The notes under the pieces were generated by a model. It saw nothing but the letters and a program-made list of their open reading frames with translations, was not told the origin of the DNA and made no database searches. A stretch of 64,000 nucleotides of DNA from contig OZ253586.1 in NCBI GenBank assembly GCA_965263155.1, positions 1,550,001 to 1,614,000 of the forward strand, in the 5' to 3' direction. Within the stretch, counting starts at the first letter, position 1. Each line of letters begins with the position of its first letter. The stretch comes from JAAXIE01 sp965263155 (GTDB lineage: Bacteria > Chloroflexota > Dehalococcoidia > Lucifugimonadales > JAAXIE01). The translations under genes were made by a program, and so were the position numbers. Below, in pieces: positions 18,256 to 27,920 of this stretch.

Positions 18256-19706
18256 CTACAGGCTAGTCAGGTCCATGGGCGGCATGGCTACCTCGAGAAG
18301 CTCCTGTAACCCATTGGCCAGCTCATTGCGGTTTTCAAACCAAGCCCACAACCGGCGTCGCCATATCTCCAGCCCACCACTGGCATGGAGTTCGAAGGCC
18401 GACTCCCGTCCGTCTAGACCCGACGAGACCTGGTCCCAGGTGAGCTGTAAGAGCGCCGCTCTTTGCAGCGCTGTGTAGCCGCCCCCGCCAAAGGCATCTT
18501 CCAGTTCCGCAGCCATCCTCGGGTCTGCGAAGTCGGTGTCGGCAGGGGCGTTGACCAACGACGAACCGGGAAGGCCACGCAGGCTTTCAGCCATTCGCTG
18601 CCGGACTCTGAGGGTGTTGATTCGTGCAGCAGCTAAGTGGAGCTGGTTCGGCAAGGCATGCCCACTCTCCGTCGTCTCCGGATCCAGTTCCGCTGCCATC
18701 ATGCAGGTGCGGGTGGTCTGGACGTTGACGGTCAGCTCCACTAACTGCTCGATTGTCTGGGGACTACCCTTTAGCCCCATCACCTCAGTCAAGGCCAGCG
18801 CGAGCCCCAGGGTCAATTCGGCTTTGGCGAGCCACCCGTAGCTATGATGCCAAAGCAGCCAGGATACCAGCGAATGGCGCCCGGATAGGTTAAGCATCAG
18901 AGGTTCCGCAGTAAAAATGCGAGAGCGGGGAACGAAAACACCCTCCAGCCAGACCATGGCGTCTAGTTCATCAAACCGGCTGCTTAGGGGTCCTAGAAAT
19001 GGGTTCTCGTGCTTGGCGGCGAGTCGGCGCGCCACCACTCGGATCCCCGGGAGTTCACTGGCACGATGAACCATAGGAACCTCCTGCTGCCCAGTGGCAA
19101 CTCATCACTGCAGGTGATCAGCACGTCCTCCGCGAAGGGCGTACTGGTGTGCATCTGGACCTTGCCACTAACCACGATGCCCTCAGCGGTCTCGCTGACC
19201 AGACGGAGTGCCGCCCTCTCGCTCTCAGCTTGACGGAGCCGCGCCCCGATCAGTGTGCCAGCTCCGGCAAAGGTGAGAAACCTGCCACTCCTGGTAAGAG
19301 ATTCCAGATACGCCTCAGCCGCCCCAATCTCCTCGGAGGAATTGTTCAGCTGCTTGAGAACATTCAGCAGCCCCAAGGCAATCAAGGCACCGTAGCCTGG
19401 GTTGTGAGTCACGTTTCCCCCGGCCACGAAATGCACAGCACTGATTGCCTTCCCCAAGCGCCTCAAATCCGCAGACGTCTCAGGCGGGATAAAGGCAAGA
19501 GGATGCCGCTGGCCGTCTCCATCAGACGGAGTCAGAAGAATATTCTGCCAGTCAGCGGCGAAGTGGCGGTCATACCACGCAACGTACTCATTTACCATGG
19601 CCGACGTCGCTCGGTCGGTCGTGACGTCTGCCACCGCGCCTTCGCCCATCACCCATACGTCGCGCCCATCGCGCAAACTCTCTTTGTACTCTGCCCCTGT
19701 CCGCAT
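18256..19706 (-). pseudogene. 4-hydroxyphenylacetate 3-monooxygenase (HpaB) family, frameshifted
   Basis: The N-terminal part (19706 to about 19020) starts MRTGAEYKESLRDGRDVWVM, the family hallmark, and includes NEYVAWYDRHFAADWQ and ARLRQAESERAALRLVSETA. The C-terminal part in another frame reads ELPGIRVVARRLAAKHENPF, DELDAMVWLEGVFVPRSRIF and SWLLWHHSYGWLAKAELTLG. The join is around 19040-19060. Together they make about 480 aa, the normal length for HpaB-type FADH2-dependent oxygenases, which hydroxylate phenols or act as acyl-CoA dehydrogenase-like enzymes; a flavin reductase partner is not seen. Only one indel separates the frames, so decay is recent or the base call is wrong. The carboxymuconolactone decarboxylase nearby suggests aromatic or cyclic-compound catabolism. 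Confidence 0.8.
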
Positions 19707-20222
19707 ACTTCACTTATCCACAGATAACAGGATCCACTTTGCCATCGTAAATTGACTCACACTTGGCAGAGGTACCAGCTAAAGATCATTGGTGGGACTA
19801 ATGACTCCGTATTGCGAGCTTCGGCAGCAGCCGGTGACACTATCTGAGGCTCTCTGCGCACTATTGTGGTACGCCGGGGCCAGAGGAACGCAAGGTTTGA
19901 AAGAGCCGCGGTTTACGTGTCCTCCGGTTCCCGCGTCTCCCCCTCGGCATCCGGTAGCCGACGCGAGGTGGAGGTCTCTGTTGAGATGACCCATAAGAAG
20001 GAGCGCCTGTTTCTCCTGATGGATGATGCAGAGGGAGTTAAGATGGATGAGCCGGATATCAATGATCCAATCTCGAGATGCCTGCATGCCTTCGGCGAGG
20101 TCAAGGGTGTGGGTAAGAGGCAGCCATGGGGATATGGAACTCAGACCAATGGTGATCGTATATCCGATATTTGCCTGGCGAAATATAATATCTCCATAGG
20201 ATTGGCAAGTAGGAAGGGAAGC
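19707..20222. other. Divergent intergenic region
   Basis: About 515 bases between the HpaB gene (reverse) and the decarboxylase (forward). An open frame extends upstream of the decarboxylase start to 19866, but its residues (about 19986-20220, DMTHKKERLFLLMDD-like) are not recognised. Promoters of both genes are expected here. Confidence 0.35.
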
Positions 20223-20780
20223 ATGGCCAGAACGCCCGCAGTTACTAGGGAATCAGTGCCTGAACGAGAACGTGAAGCCTTCGATGCCTTCGTGGAGGCA
20301 AGGGGGGAAGTGCCCGCCACCGGACCCGGGTCAGTCATGCTCAACGCCCCTGAGGTCGCCCAACGCTCCCTCGGTCTGGCGGCCTATCTACGCACAGAGA
20401 CGTCGCTTTCGACCCGCATCCGTGAACTGGCGATGTTGCTGACGGCTCGGGAGAACGACTGCCAGTTCATCTGGAACGCCCACGCTCCGCCGGCCAGGCG
20501 CGAGGGTCTGCGCGACGAGTTGGTCGACGCCCTTCGGGACAAGAAGGAACTACCCAGTCCCGCAGAGGACGAGATGGCGGTAATAAACTACGGACGGGAG
20601 TTCTTCCGGACCCGTCGCGTCAGCCAAGAATCGTTCGACGCAGTGGTGGCACATTTCGGGGTCAACGGCGCGACCGAACTGACAACTCTGATGGGTTGCT
20701 ACGCCATGCTGGCGTTCAACGTCAACGCCTTTGGCGTGGAGTTGCCAGAGGACCGCATCGAAGAGGCGCTGCCCATTTAG
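20223..20780 (+). CDS. Carboxymuconolactone decarboxylase family protein
   Basis: 185 aa from ATG 20223, with AGGAAGGGA upstream. LAAYLRTETSLSTRIRELAM is the helix before the active site, followed by LTARENDCQFIWNAHAPPAR; the family (PF02627, AhpD-like fold) usually has a Cys and His in an ExxxxCxxxxxxH pattern, here E..CQFIWNAHA, fitting. LVDALRDKKELP and ELTTLMGCYAMLAFNVNAFG complete the all-helical domain. Enzymes of this fold act as decarboxylases, peroxidase-like reductases or, in Chloroflexota, as uncharacterised partners of dioxygenases. Downstream are a broken hydrolase and a lactonase on the same strand, so a ring-cleavage or lactone pathway is plausible. Confidence 0.8.
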   Translation: MARTPAVTRESVPEREREAFDAFVEARGEVPATGPGSVMLNAPEVAQRSLGLAAYLRTETSLSTRIRELAMLLTARENDCQFIWNAHAPPARREGLRDELVDALRDKKELPSPAEDEMAVINYGREFFRTRRVSQESFDAVVAHFGVNGATELTTLMGCYAMLAFNVNAFGVELPEDRIEEALPI

Positions 20781-20825
20781 CGATAACACCGGAAGGAACA
20801 CCAGTCCACCAAGAAAATGGACGGA

Positions 20826-21303
20826 TGGGGATCGGAAAGTTGATGTCCGGCTATCCTGGAGGCTACAAACACCTGCGTCGGAGGACGCAGGCCGTCGACG
20901 GTCCTCCTCCCCTTGAGGTGCCGGCCGACCCCCTGCACCGTCGCAGCCGCATACCGCCCACCAGGAATATTGGTATCCGGCCCGTCGAACGCGCCCGTGA
21001 CGTGCACGACTGGTACATCGCCGAAATGGACCGGATGTCTTCCTCCATCGGGCGGAGCCTCCAGGCATACCTCGATACGCTAGACTTCAGCCCCTACCTG
21101 AAGGAGGTCGAAACTCCGACGCTGCTTCTAGTGGGAGAGGAATCGCCCACCTCGACCCTCGATCAGCACAGCGGTTCATGGCCGAGCAGTTGCCGGATTG
21201 TCGGCTGGCGGTCTATCCCGGCCTGGGCCACGGCATCAACGCCATCCACCGGAGTGGTGCACCCAACGGGCACGGGAGTTTCTCGCTTCGCTGACCATTT
21301 AAG
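20826..21303 (+). pseudogene. Alpha/beta hydrolase, C-terminal remnant with frameshift
   Basis: IAEMDRMSSSIGRSLQAYLD, then FSPYLKEVETPTLLLVGEES, the strand before the acid residue of an alpha/beta hydrolase. The frame then shifts near 21160, and the other frame reads QRFMAEQLPDCRLAVYPGLG and HGINAIHRSGAP, with the expected catalytic His in GHGIN. The nucleophile elbow (GxSxG) and the first half of the domain are missing or unreadable between 20826 and 20990. It ended just before the lactonase gene and was probably its operon partner. Nonfunctional. Confidence 0.6.
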
Positions 21304-21312
21304 GAGGGAATT

Positions 21313-22338
21313 ATGCCTTACTACATGTATGTTGCCGTGAACGCGGACAACAAGATTTCGGTCTTTACGGTGGACCCCGAAAGCGGAGGTCTCACGCACC
21401 AGCGCGACGTGGCTGTCCCCGGCGGGCCGTTCACTCTGGCGGTCAGTCCCGACCGCAATCACCTGTACTGCGGAACCCGGGAAACCCCTCAGCTGACCAG
21501 CTTCAGGATCGATCAATCCGACGGAGGCCTCACGCAGACGGGGACGGTGTCGCTGGACTCGTGGCCGGTCTACGTCAGCACGGACCGGAGAGGCAGGTTC
21601 GTGCTGTCATCTTATTACCAGGGAGCACGCGTGGCTGTGCACCCCATCGGGGACGACGGGTCGGTGGGAGGGGCCCCAGTCGTATTGCTGGAAACGGCGA
21701 CCGGGGCTCACGCGATACAGACCGACCCGACCAACAGCTACGCTTTCGTTCCTCACATCGCGGGAAACGGCCCCAACCAGATATGGCAATTCGAGTTCGA
21801 CCAGGACACGGGCCATATCACCCCCAACTCTCCGGCGATAGTGGAACTGGAGGAATTCCTGGGGCCTCGTCACTTCTGCTTTCATCCTTCCCTGGACGTC
21901 CTCTACTTCTCCAACGAGCAGGGGTGCAGCGTGAGCGGCTACCGCCTTGACACCGCGGCGGGAACGCTATCGATCTTCCAGACCATTACCACGCTTCCTC
22001 CAGAAGGCTTTGAAGAGAGGAACACCTGCTCCCAGATTCAGGTCACCGGGGCGGGCAAGTTTCTTTACGCACCCAACCGGGGCCATGACAGCATCGCCTG
22101 TTACACGGTGGACACTAGCACCGGCGAATTGGCCTCCAACGGCATCGTTTCTTCAGAGGCAAGACCCAACGCGCTGTGCCTTGGCCCCGGGGACCGGTAC
22201 ATCTACTCGGCCGGCCAGGATTCGGGCCAGATGGCCATATTCAGTGTCAATCCCGATTCCGGTTCGCTAACCTTGTCGGAGACAGTCCCATTGGGTAAGG
22301 GGCCGTGCTGGATATCTATCTTGGAGTTGCCGGGATAG
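21313..22338 (+). CDS. Lactonase (6-phosphogluconolactonase-like seven-bladed propeller)
   Basis: 341 aa, with AAGGAGGGAATT before the ATG. Repeats of the form YVAVNADNKISVFTVDPESG, GGPFTLAVSPDRNHLYCGTR, YAFVPHIAGNGPNQIWQFEF, GPRHFCFHPSLDVLYFSNEQ and RPNALCLGPGDRYIYSAGQD are the blades of PF10282, the YbhE/Pgl-type lactonase family. The active-site Glu/Arg/His of the family cannot be fixed without alignment, but HxFxFHPxxxxxYxxNE is present. Cytoplasmic, no signal peptide. It may hydrolyse a lactone made in an aromatic or sugar pathway together with the neighbouring decarboxylase. Confidence 0.85.
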   Translation: MPYYMYVAVNADNKISVFTVDPESGGLTHQRDVAVPGGPFTLAVSPDRNHLYCGTRETPQLTSFRIDQSDGGLTQTGTVSLDSWPVYVSTDRRGRFVLSSYYQGARVAVHPIGDDGSVGGAPVVLLETATGAHAIQTDPTNSYAFVPHIAGNGPNQIWQFEFDQDTGHITPNSPAIVELEEFLGPRHFCFHPSLDVLYFSNEQGCSVSGYRLDTAAGTLSIFQTITTLPPEGFEERNTCSQIQVTGAGKFLYAPNRGHDSIACYTVDTSTGELASNGIVSSEARPNALCLGPGDRYIYSAGQDSGQMAIFSVNPDSGSLTLSETVPLGKGPCWISILELPG

Positions 22339-22417
22339 CGCCGTCTCAGGTAAGTCGGCCAAAGCGCCCAGCAGCGGCATCTTGCAACGATGACATTCTT
22401 GAGCGGGGGTTTAGGTT

Positions 22418-22690
22418 ATGGCCTCACCAGAATTGGACCGGGCAATCGCCATGTTCCGGGCAGACAAGGGGGAGACCCAGACCTTCCAAGTGGGAATCTT
22501 CCGGGTCGGCCCGGAATGCAGAACTCGTGAGCTACTCGGAAGAACCCGAGTCATTCCGATCTTTGATTCGATGGCTATATGAGATATACAGGGCAGGCAA
22601 GACGAGCGATGTCCGCGTTTTTGGTCGTTACTTTCTCAACGAGGGGGCTCGAACAGTGGTCAAACGAAGTGGATGCCCAAGAATAGGATG
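22418..22690 (+). pseudogene. Hypothetical protein, probable frameshift
   Basis: From ATG 22418: MASPELDRAIAMFRADKGET, then QTFQVGIFRVGPECRTREL. The original frame stops shortly after, but another frame continues ELVSYSEEPESFRSLIRWLY, then RAGKTSDVRVFGRYFLNEGA, ending at TGA 22688-22690. One indel near 22530 would join them into about 90 aa. No known family. A perfect inverted repeat immediately after the stop supports a gene end here. Confidence 0.3.
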
Positions 22691-22692
22691 AC

Positions 22693-22715
22693 GGTCGAGG
22701 AGTTTCCTCGACCGC
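22693..22715 (+). terminator. Terminator-like hairpin
   Basis: CGGTCGAGGA, loop GTT, TCCTCGACCG: a perfect 10-base stem with a 3-base loop right after the hypothetical gene stop. There is no T-run, so it may be a processing or pausing hairpin instead. Confidence 0.5.
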
Positions 22716-22783
22716 AAAGTACCTCCGGATAAGGTGCACCACTTCATCGACACCGCTCGGCGCATCGCGGCGACCTTGAGGAT

Positions 22784-23074
22784 ATGAAGAGAATTCTAAA
22801 AACTATCCCTATGCTTGGCTGCAGAAGGACAGTTAGACACGCCGCAGCGGATGGGAGTATCACGCACGAAGAGAAATTCAGACTCCAGAGGTTCCGGGAC
22901 CGGCTGGGACGGAACCGGAGCAGGGTCCACGCCTCTGCGACGACACAACTGAACCGGATATCCCGGCAGAGGCTCATGGGGCTGACCCAAGCCGCCACTG
23001 TCGAAGACGGCGACCGCCTTCTGAAACAATTTTCAGAGGCTCTCCAGAAGGCTGGGTTCAGGCAGGAAGCGTAA
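22784..23074 (+). CDS. Small basic hypothetical protein (96 aa)
   Basis: Reads MKRILKTIPMLGCRRTVRHA, AADGSITHEEKFRLQRFRDR and LTQAATVEDGDRLLKQFSEA. Strongly basic and helical. DGSITHEEKFRLQRF looks like the loop-helix of TerB-type or EF-hand-like folds, but this is weak. It lies between two genes on different strands and has no obvious Shine-Dalgarno site. It could be real; no function is proposed. Confidence 0.3.
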   Translation: MKRILKTIPMLGCRRTVRHAAADGSITHEEKFRLQRFRDRLGRNRSRVHASATTQLNRISRQRLMGLTQAATVEDGDRLLKQFSEALQKAGFRQEA

Positions 23075-23107
23075 TCCAGACCAGGCTTCGGGATCATGAG
23101 AGGCACC

Positions 23108-24485
23108 TTACCCGAACCCTGGAGGCGTGGACAACTCTGCATACGATGTCCGGCGCACCACCCGGTTCCCAGGTTCCGGCACTCCCGCCTCCGACCTGGC
23201 CAACCCCGCAACCGGTTTCGGGCCGTTCCCACCCCCGGCCTTGAAAATCGCCGCAAAGACGTTGCCGGTGACGGAAAAGCCCATGTAGGCGAAGAGGCTT
23301 ATCGCGTGCCACACGTACCCCAGGTTCACCCGGTCCAGCGCCTCCTCCCGGGAGTAACCCAGTCCGGCGAAGTTGATCTCCCAGGAGCGAATCAGGTTGT
23401 GGTCCGGCAACACCGCCGGCAGGTCCGGAGACACGTAGACCGCCATGATGGTGATTATGCCCATGCCTATCGCAAGCAGCCAGAACGCGGCCGTGAAGTT
23501 GAGCATGAACCTACGGTCCCCTTCCCCGGGACGAACCTGGGGATCACGGAGGACCAGGAGCATGGTGAAGACCGCTGTCAATACCGGCAAAGCGACCGCA
23601 AGCTGTATCGACACCGATATGTTTGTGATGACCACGACCACCGCGTAAACGAATACCTCCGGGCGCAGCACCACCCAACCCGCCCGGCGGAGAGGATTAC
23701 TCCCAGTGACCCCTCCGGCGTACCGCAATTTCCACTGGACATGGAACATCAGACCGGCGGCAGAGGCCAGCGCCAGGTTCACCAGCAGGTACGGCATCTG
23801 GGTGCCAGCCAGCCCGTCTATGGCGTAGAAGTTGTAGTGGTCCAGGGCCAACAGGTGGAACTGCAGGAGCGGGGTGGTCAACAGGAAGAACACCGAAACC
23901 CGAAAGAACTCCCTGAGGGAGTGCTTCGGTCGGGCATCAGGAATACCTGGGCGAACACCAAGCCCGTTATGACCGTGATGTACACCACCGGCATCCAAGC
24001 GTCGTTCCAGCCGAAGAGCGCCAGGGCGTACCCAATCCCGACCACACACGCTCCGGGCAACAGGGACGTCAGGAGCATAAACCAGAGCGACTCCCGGAGC
24101 AGTGAGGCGGCGCCTACACGCTCCGGGGATACACCGTCCCCGGGGCAACCGGTTCCTCCGTCCAGTACGGTAGCTCTTCGTCATCCTCCGGACCAGAGGC
24201 GACGCCGGAGATGGCATGCTGCGTGGCGGTCTGGAAATCGGGGCGAGACCCGCCAGCACTGTCATGCCCGCCACCTCCGCCTCCGACAGGTCCAGAGCCT
24301 GGCCAAATACACGCAGCCGCTCCACAGAGGGACGGGTGATGCCGTTCTCCCACCTGGAAACCGTGGTGTGGCTGAACCGCTCCGCGTAGTCACCGTCGAC
24401 CCCCGGCCATGCGCTGGAGCAACTCCTCCTGCGTCAGCCCACGCCGGCCATCCTCACGGGAGAAGGACTCCCGGTACGCCCGCAT
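23108..24485 (-). pseudogene. XRE-type HTH fused to polytopic membrane domain, frameshifted
   Basis: From ATG 24485: MRAYRESFSREDGRRGLTQE, then SHTTVSRWENGITRPSVERL (helix-turn-helix), separated by one shift in a G-rich tract near 24405. Further shifts near 24240, 24120 and 23930 are needed to follow the chain into a membrane region: LLTSLLPGACVVGIGYALAL, WMPVVYITVITGLVFAQVFL, FFRVSVFFLLTTPLLQFHLL, PYLLVNLALASAAGLMFHV, VFVYAVVVVITNISVSIQL, LPVLTAVFTMLLVL, FWLLAIGMGIITIMAVYV and ISLFAYMGFSVTGNVFAAIF. About eight membrane segments follow a cytoplasmic DNA-binding head. Such membrane-tethered XRE regulators are known but poorly studied. Two inverted repeats lie just upstream of the start and could be its operators. 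Confidence 0.6.
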
Positions 24486-24683
24486 CCATTTCCAATACTA
24501 TTTCAACAGGAGCCTTGCAGGAACAGGGGAACTTTGGACCACGTCCCAGTACGAAGCCGGTATAGGGCGCATATTTCGCGCACACGCCCCATAACTTCCT
24601 TCAAAAAGCCCTGCCAAGAACTCACCAATTGGCGCACATGCCGTGAAATTCCGGTGTTTGACGCACATCCCGCGATTGCATCC

Positions 24684-24707
24684 GTCCATAATTTGCCATG
24701 TATGGAC
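24684..24707. promoter_or_regulatory. Inverted repeat, candidate operator
   Basis: GTCCATA (24684-24690) and TATGGAC (24701-24707) are perfect 7-base arms, 10 bases apart. Centre-to-centre spacing of about 17 bases suits a dimeric HTH protein, and the nearest regulator gene is the membrane-bound XRE protein starting at 24485. Confidence 0.4.
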
Positions 24708-24727
24708 TCACCCATGCCGTCCAAAAT

Positions 24728-24744
24728 AGCCTTTATATAAGGCT
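24728..24744. promoter_or_regulatory. Inverted repeat, candidate operator
   Basis: AGCCTT, TATAT, AAGGCT: perfect 6-base arms around an A+T core. It lies 19 bases before a possible ATG at 24763 and could overlap a promoter. Confidence 0.35.
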
Positions 24745-24762
24745 GTATTGGGAAGACCACCA

Positions 24763-24940
24763 ATGGCCTCCAGCAATTCCGGCTACACAGCCACGGAGTC
24801 CCTCAGCACGGACGCGGGGTATAGCCTCAGAGTCAGCAACCACAGGCCTGAAACCCAAGGCTACTACGTGGACGTGTTCCAGGACGGAGAATCTCCGACG
24901 AACCCGGGAGGACCTGGAGGACCTGGAAGAACCGAGCTAG
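24763..24940 (+). CDS. Doubtful small hypothetical gene
   Basis: From ATG 24763: MASSNSGYTATESLSTDAGY, then SLRVSNHRPETQGYYVDVF. The first 45 residues have a natural composition; after GGPGGPG the frame runs on through the hairpin at 25002 and into the next gene, so the real end is unknown; 24940 is the stop of an alternative frame. No family recognised. Confidence 0.25.
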
Positions 24941-25001
24941 CACACCGCGCCCAACCTATGATGGAGAAACCCCGGGCGCAGACGGGAACAGGCCAAAGTA
25001 A

Positions 25002-25031
25002 AAGGCTCCGCCCCAATCAAGGCGGAGCCTT
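25002..25031. terminator. Strong terminator-like hairpin
   Basis: AAGGCTCCGCC (25002-25012), an 8-base loop, GGCGGAGCCTT (25021-25031): a perfect 11-base stem. On the reverse strand it is followed by TTTACTTT, on the forward strand by CTACG, so termination would be better for transcripts running leftward. It separates the divergent region from the surface-protein gene. Confidence 0.6.
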
Positions 25032-25114
25032 CTACGTAATACACCCCAGACAGGAACGAGGGCCGACACCGAGCCCATCATCCCGGCAGAGCCACAGCAC
25101 ACAGGAGTACCAAG

Positions 25115-26711
25115 ATGCCCAACATATCAGCCGCCAGACTCAGGTTGCCGATCATTCTGCTGGCGTTCGCAGCAGCGCTGGTCTTCATCCCCTTCGTTCC
25201 AGCACCCACCCCAGATCCCGTCTCCGCCCATCACGGAGTGGGAGATAAATTCTATCTCGAGCGCCGGGACCCCAAGATCCGCGAAGGCTGGTTCGCCTTC
25301 GTCTACTACGACCGCGTCACCAGCGCCAACGCACACAAGAACGAACCCTTCGCCACCCGGTGGAGCACCCGGAACGGAACCACCCAGACCGACGACTACG
25401 AGAGCCTGGTCAACGTCTACAAGAACGAGCCCTACCCGAACTCCCGGGACAACCGCATGATCAAGAACATCCGGAGTACCGACGACGACATCGAAAACAA
25501 TGAGACCTTCAGCATCGTCGTGCCCCCGGACGACACGATCCTCGACATGGACGACCCCGACAAGGACAACGAGTGCTCGGTCGTCATCGTCGACGACGAC
25601 CCCCACGTGACCGAACTCGAAATCCTCTCCTCCCCAGCCCGGGGTAAGACCTACGGACTGAACGAGACCATCAGGCTCGCCGCCCACTTCAACCGCGAGG
25701 TCACAGTTGAGGGCAACCTCAGGATGGGCTTCCATCGGCAGCACCTGGAAGGGCGCCGCCTACGCCAGGGGCTCCGGCACCCAGACCCTGGTGTTCGAGC
25801 ACACCGTGGTCGCCGCCGACTCGGATACCGACGGCATAAGCCTGAGCCAGGGCTACCCGGACGACGAAAGAGACCGCCACGGCCTCATCTCCGGCAAGGT
25901 CTGGGACAAGGTGGAAACCACCGCCCAGTTCTACCCCGCCTACGCCGGACTCCCCAACCAGCCCGACCACAAGGTCGACGGGTCCTATGAGGCCCCACTC
26001 ACCCTGCTGACGGCGTCCATGAACACCGCCGGAGATAAGGTGGTTCTCAACTTCTACCGGGACATCGAAATACCGTCGCTGCTCGAGACCCTCAGCACCG
26101 TCCTGGACATAGACCTGGGGCGGTTCTACGCCGCGGTCTTCGACGTGTACGCCGGCCCGAACGGAAACAAGGCCACCGACGTCAGGACCGCCTCGAGGGA
26201 CGGCAAGACACTCACCAACGAAATCGACTCCGGCCACGCCGTCTCGTCCCGCGACAAGGTGAAAGTCGCCTACAACAACATATTCGCCCAGGACTCCGTG
26301 GGCTTGTTCTTCGGTTCCGACGACAACGACCTGGACGATTTCGCACACTTCCCGGTCAACAACCGCTCAACCTACATCGGCACCACCTTCTACGAGAGCC
26401 ACGTCTCGGGACCGAGCGAACTCACCATCGAAGAGGGCAAAAGCGCCACCTACACCGCCGGCATCAGCCGCCACCCCGGATCCTCAACCATCCGGGTGAG
26501 GTTCACGGTCTACCCGGAGAGCGCACTCACCCTAAGCCGGAACTCGGTCTCATTCGATGAGCTCGACTGGGAGGAAACCAAGTCCATCACCGTCAGCCCA
26601 AACCCTTCAGAGGACAACAGCGTCAACACCTGGGCCCGCCTGACCGCCTCCGGCAGTGCCAACTTCACCGAAACCCTACGCACCCGGGTCCTCATCGAGG
26701 ACGACGACTAG
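25115..26711 (+). pseudogene. Secreted Calx-beta/Ig-like surface protein, one frameshift
   Basis: The start MPNISAARLRLPIILLAFAA leads into a signal peptide ending near VSAHH. Then DKFYLERRDPKIREGWFAFV, TDDDIENNETFSIVVPPDD and CSVVIVDDDP, a Calx-beta-type domain with acidic calcium sites. Next ILSSPARGKTYGLNETIRLA, the start of an adhesin-like beta domain. The frame breaks between about 25725 and 25745, and the second frame continues YARGSGTQTLVFEHTVVAAD, SDTDGISLSQGYPDDERDRH, and a second Calx-like module, SGPSELTIEEGKSATYTAGI, to the final LIEDDD. Joined, it is about 530 aa. Similar secreted proteins are frequent in Chloroflexota. The single shift is the only lesion, so it may still be in use if the shift is an error. 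Confidence 0.7.
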
Positions 26712-26849
26712 CGGCAAATAAGGCAAATGACTAGCAGCAGGTCCAGGCAGCCCTGAGCATATTGAGGTCCGGCCACCGCCTACGGGCTTGTATCCAGCGC
26801 GACATTCGTCCGCCTTGACCCGTAGGGCAGAGAGGGAGTGTCAGGAGCT

Positions 26850-27190
26850 CGTCAATGCCGTTGGCGACCGAGGAGGTGTAGGCCAGGGTATCTGCGTCGA
26901 ACGTCGCCGAAGTGAGGGAGAACCCTGCGCTGACCGAGGCGAACACCAGACAGGCGGAACTCCTCATCAGATGGAGCCCTGACGGCAAGACGTTGTTCTT
27001 TGACGACTATCCGGGCACAGTCTACATGGCAAATGTCGACGGGACAGAATTGCAACCCATCGTCACCACGTCGGTGCCAGGCATACATTCCAAGCCTATC
27101 GACCCGATGACCTATTGTGACGTCTTATTCGACGAAGCATTGCTAATTCACTCGACATGTACTTATCCCAGTGGATACGACTACGAGATA
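26850..27190 (+). pseudogene. TolB/WD40-like propeller fragment
   Basis: Reads LLIRWSPDGKTLFFDDYPG, TVYMANVDGTELQPIVTTS and HSTCTYPSGYDYEIGV, typical blades of TolB-type beta-propellers (xWSPDGxxLxFxxxxxIYxxxxDG). Only about one and a half blades remain before the sequence changes to unrelated, reverse-strand coding DNA at about 27195. An upstream TAG at about 26880 breaks the frame. No signal peptide. Confidence 0.5.
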
Positions 27191-27194
27191 GGTG

Positions 27195-27479
27195 TACCAG
27201 CCCTCGACCTTCGTTTACCACCAGGCCGAGGTCCGGCGAGGTTTGGTTGGCCCCCCTTGTACCCCCCTCTTCCCCAAGCAGGCGTGAAGGGTGCAGCTCA
27301 CCTTCCCCGGCGTATTCCAACTCGATTGTCTCCAGAGAGTCGATGTCGGCAGCTACGTAATGTTTGAGAAACGAAGCGAATAGCGATTTGCCGTCGGCAG
27401 AGACTCGGAAGGGAAAGTACAGATTGACGCACAGAACCCACGAACTCTTGAGGTTGTGCACTCCCTCATGTTTCTCCAC
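27195..27479 (-). pseudogene. PDDEXK-like nuclease fragment
   Basis: Starts MEKHEGVHNLKSSWVLCVNL, then FPFRVSADGKSLFASFLKHY, ELEYAGEGELHPSRLLGEEG and ANQTSPDLGLVVNEGRGLV. The layout, an acidic residue in a SPDL strand followed by a hydrophobic strand that should lead into ExK, matches restriction-endonuclease-like proteins of unknown role (PGN_0703-type). The ExK strand itself is lost: after GLV the frame runs into the antisense of the propeller fragment. Recognised from memory of the ELEYAGEG..HP..LLGE phrase; unverified. Confidence 0.4.
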
Positions 27480-27593
27480 GCCGGTTCTTCCTAACCACTT
27501 GCGGAATCCTCCCTATGTAGAAAGTTTTGTTTTCACGATTGTTTCAGTCTCTATAGGTGTCGACCGAATGGCATCACCCGCAACTAGCAGTGG

Positions 27594-27826
27594 TCATCGT
27601 CCAGCTACTGCTGCATCGGCTCCGTCGACTATCGATAGGCGCGGGCCGATACGGGCAAACAACCCTTGGGCCAGCAAGCCCAGCTCGTTGTCCTCTGAGT
27701 AGAGTCGGATGCCATGTGGGGCCCGACGTCGTAGGCGGACAGTGGCCCTGCGGAAGAGGTCAAAAGGGGACTGCCGGCCCTTGTTCCAGACGTTGATTGC
27801 TTCGGGAGTTAGTCCGCCCTAACAGC
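27594..27826 (-). pseudogene. Unknown conserved-looking fragment
   Basis: A frame ending at TGA 27594-27596 reads LTPEAINVWNKGRQSPFDLF, RRATVRLRRRAPHGIRLYSE and LGLLAQGLFARIGPRLSIVD. Amphipathic and regular, so likely once coding, but without a start codon and without a family I can name. It lies between two nuclease-like remnants on the same strand. Confidence 0.3.
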
Positions 27827-27920
27827 CGTTTCGTAGCTGCACCGCGGCCGACGTCACTCAGCCGAAATAGGCTAAATGTTGAAGTTTGGGAGGTTCAGAA
27901 TGGGGTCTCCTTCCACTTCG

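Larger units (their letters stand above)
24486..25114. other. Divergent intergenic region with palindromes
   Basis: Contains two inverted repeats (24684-24707 and 24728-24744), the direct repeat TGGCGCACAT / TGACGCACAT, and a strong hairpin at 25002-25031. A+T is higher than in neighbouring genes. Also holds a doubtful short gene at 24763. Confidence 0.45.

Noticed and set aside
23096..24565. 489-codon open frame on the forward strand
   Set aside because: It is antisense to the XRE/membrane protein gene and its residues are Arg/His/Pro-rich without hydrophobic pattern, typical of a shadow frame in GC-rich DNA.
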